Of a stretch of DNA of 15,850 nucleotides, positions 15,305 through 15,850 are shown piece by piece. The notes beneath the pieces are model-generated. The model was not told where the DNA came from and ran no database searches. It saw nothing but the letters and a program-made list of their open reading frames with translations. Positions within the stretch are counted from its first letter, which is position 1. Every line of letters starts with the position of its first letter. Position numbers and translations under genes: made by a program. Source of the DNA: Tritrichomonas foetus (taxonomy: Eukaryota > Parabasalia > Tritrichomonadida > Tritrichomonadidae); NCBI GenBank assembly GCA_001839685.1, contig MLAK01001297.1, forward strand, positions 5,983 to 21,832. The letters run 5' to 3'.

Positions 15305-15761
15305 GAAATGCAAATTAAAATTTCGGTGAATTTAAATCAGGCCGATGTCATGTTTGAAAGGAAAACGATGAGATTTGCTTTATTTTGAATATTCACAAAA
15401 CAATTCATGCAATATTTAGCCGGATAATCGCCGATAAAAATGATATTTCAAATGATAAAAAAACAAGTATTTGACCTTTTGATTGGGAAAAATCTTACTT
15501 CTATTTTCGTCTCCTCATTTTGTTTAGTAACTATAGAGGTTTATCAATAATTATTGCTATATATTCTTTATATACTGCTATATATCTTTTTCTCAAATAA
15601 TAATATTCAATAGATAAAAATGATTTTTTAAATTATCAGTTTCTTATCTAGTTTGATAAATGAAAACAATTAGATTTTAAAATTTTTATATTGTTTATAC
15701 GTCTTTTATTATTATTTTGGGTGTTGTGATGTAAATCTGATCATCTAATTCCTCCTATATG

Positions 15762-15815
15762 AAAGGTTTACATCGTGGTCCCCCAAAGGTTTGTGGGACC
15801 ACCCCATAAACCTTT
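15762..15815. repeat. GC-rich nested palindrome
   Basis: Outer arms AAAGGTTTA (15762-15770) and TAAACCTTT (15807-15815) are exact 9-bp reverse complements. Inside them GTGGTCCC (15775-15782) and GGGACCAC (15795-15802) are exact over 8 bp, with the 12-nt loop CCAAAGGTTTGT that repeats the AAAGGTTT word of the outer arm. The region is about half G+C in a flank that is about three-quarters A+T. It could be the terminal inverted repeat of a mobile element running off the window, or a strong RNA hairpin. Confidence 0.7.
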
Positions 15816-15828
15816 GTCCTACCACTCT

Positions 15829-15850
15829 CACTAATGACATACACTAATGA
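15829..15850. repeat. CACTAATGA direct repeat at the window edge
   Basis: CACTAATGA occurs at 15829-15837 and again at 15842-15850, a 13-bp period cut off by the window end. The first copy is preceded by CT, giving TCACTAATGA. TCA-C/T-T/A is the trichomonad initiator pattern, so this may mark the start site of a gene beyond the window, or the beginning of a longer tandem array. Confidence 0.4.

Larger units (their letters stand above)
15305..15850. other. AT-rich spacer upstream of CLU, ending in a GC-rich palindrome
   Basis: The first about 150 bp (15305-15450) is probably the CLU promoter on the minus strand and contains some CpG (GCCGATG, GCCGGATAATCGCCGATA). 15450-15750 is very AT-rich and includes TGCTATATAT twice, 21 bp apart (15555-15564 and 15576-15585). 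The last 90 bp changes sharply in composition (see the palindrome at 15762-15815). No coding sequence was recognised; a gene on the plus strand could start just beyond the window. Confidence 0.55.

Noticed and set aside
15305..15313. Three-residue extension of CLU starting at TTG 15313
   Set aside because: TTG is not a plausible eukaryotic start, and the ATG at 15304 gives a normal N-terminus.

Overview
The window looks like nuclear DNA of an AT-rich, intron-poor eukaryote. The best fit is a trichomonad (Parabasalia, perhaps Tritrichomonas-like). The evidence is single-exon eukaryotic genes (TM9SF, eL38, TBC RabGAP, CLU/TIF31) beside families that are greatly expanded in trichomonads: a fast-evolving ankyrin protein, a single-pass surface protein made of Gly-rich repeats, and remains of a BspA-like leucine-rich repeat/protein kinase gene. 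The genus assignment is inference. No introns, tRNA or rRNA genes were recognised.

Layout. 1-401: AT-rich spacer. 402-2108 (+): TM9SF/nonaspanin membrane protein, convergent with a small secreted-like Lys/His-rich protein of unknown function (2354-2728, -). 2729-3127: divergent spacer with several small perfect hairpins. 3128-3373 (+): ribosomal protein eL38. A 16-bp polypyrimidine tandem array (3458-3659) lies between it and the convergent TBC-domain RabGAP (3826-4842, -). 4843-7182: 2.3 kb without an intact gene. It holds a heavily frameshifted relic (about 5011-6638) with BspA-like LRR fragments, an HRDLKLENIL kinase catalytic loop and a kinase C-lobe end. Its long T-runs fall on a near-exact 60-nt grid. 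After a structured upstream region comes 7183-9588 (+), a type I membrane protein with 18 GAGIGxG-type repeats. A perfect 20-bp tandem repeat (9631-9733) follows it. 9963-12053 (+): ankyrin-repeat protein with a Ser/Asn-rich insertion, convergent with 12257-15304 (-), a CLU/TIF31 (clustered mitochondria) homologue. The right edge (15762-15850) is a locally GC-rich nested palindrome followed by a short direct repeat; it may be the end of a mobile element or the start of a promoter lying outside the window.

The genes do not form a pathway. Housekeeping genes (TM9SF, eL38, RabGAP, CLU) are interspersed with accessory-type genes (surface repeat protein, ankyrin protein, LRR-kinase relic). For two genes the longest open frames begin at GTG (4887) or TTG (15313). 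As this is a eukaryote I place the starts at the first in-frame ATG (4842 and 15304). The points most worth checking are the 60-nt T-run grid in the relic, the strong CpG enrichment at the 5' ends of three coding regions, the surface repeat protein with the structured element upstream of it, and the right-edge palindrome.
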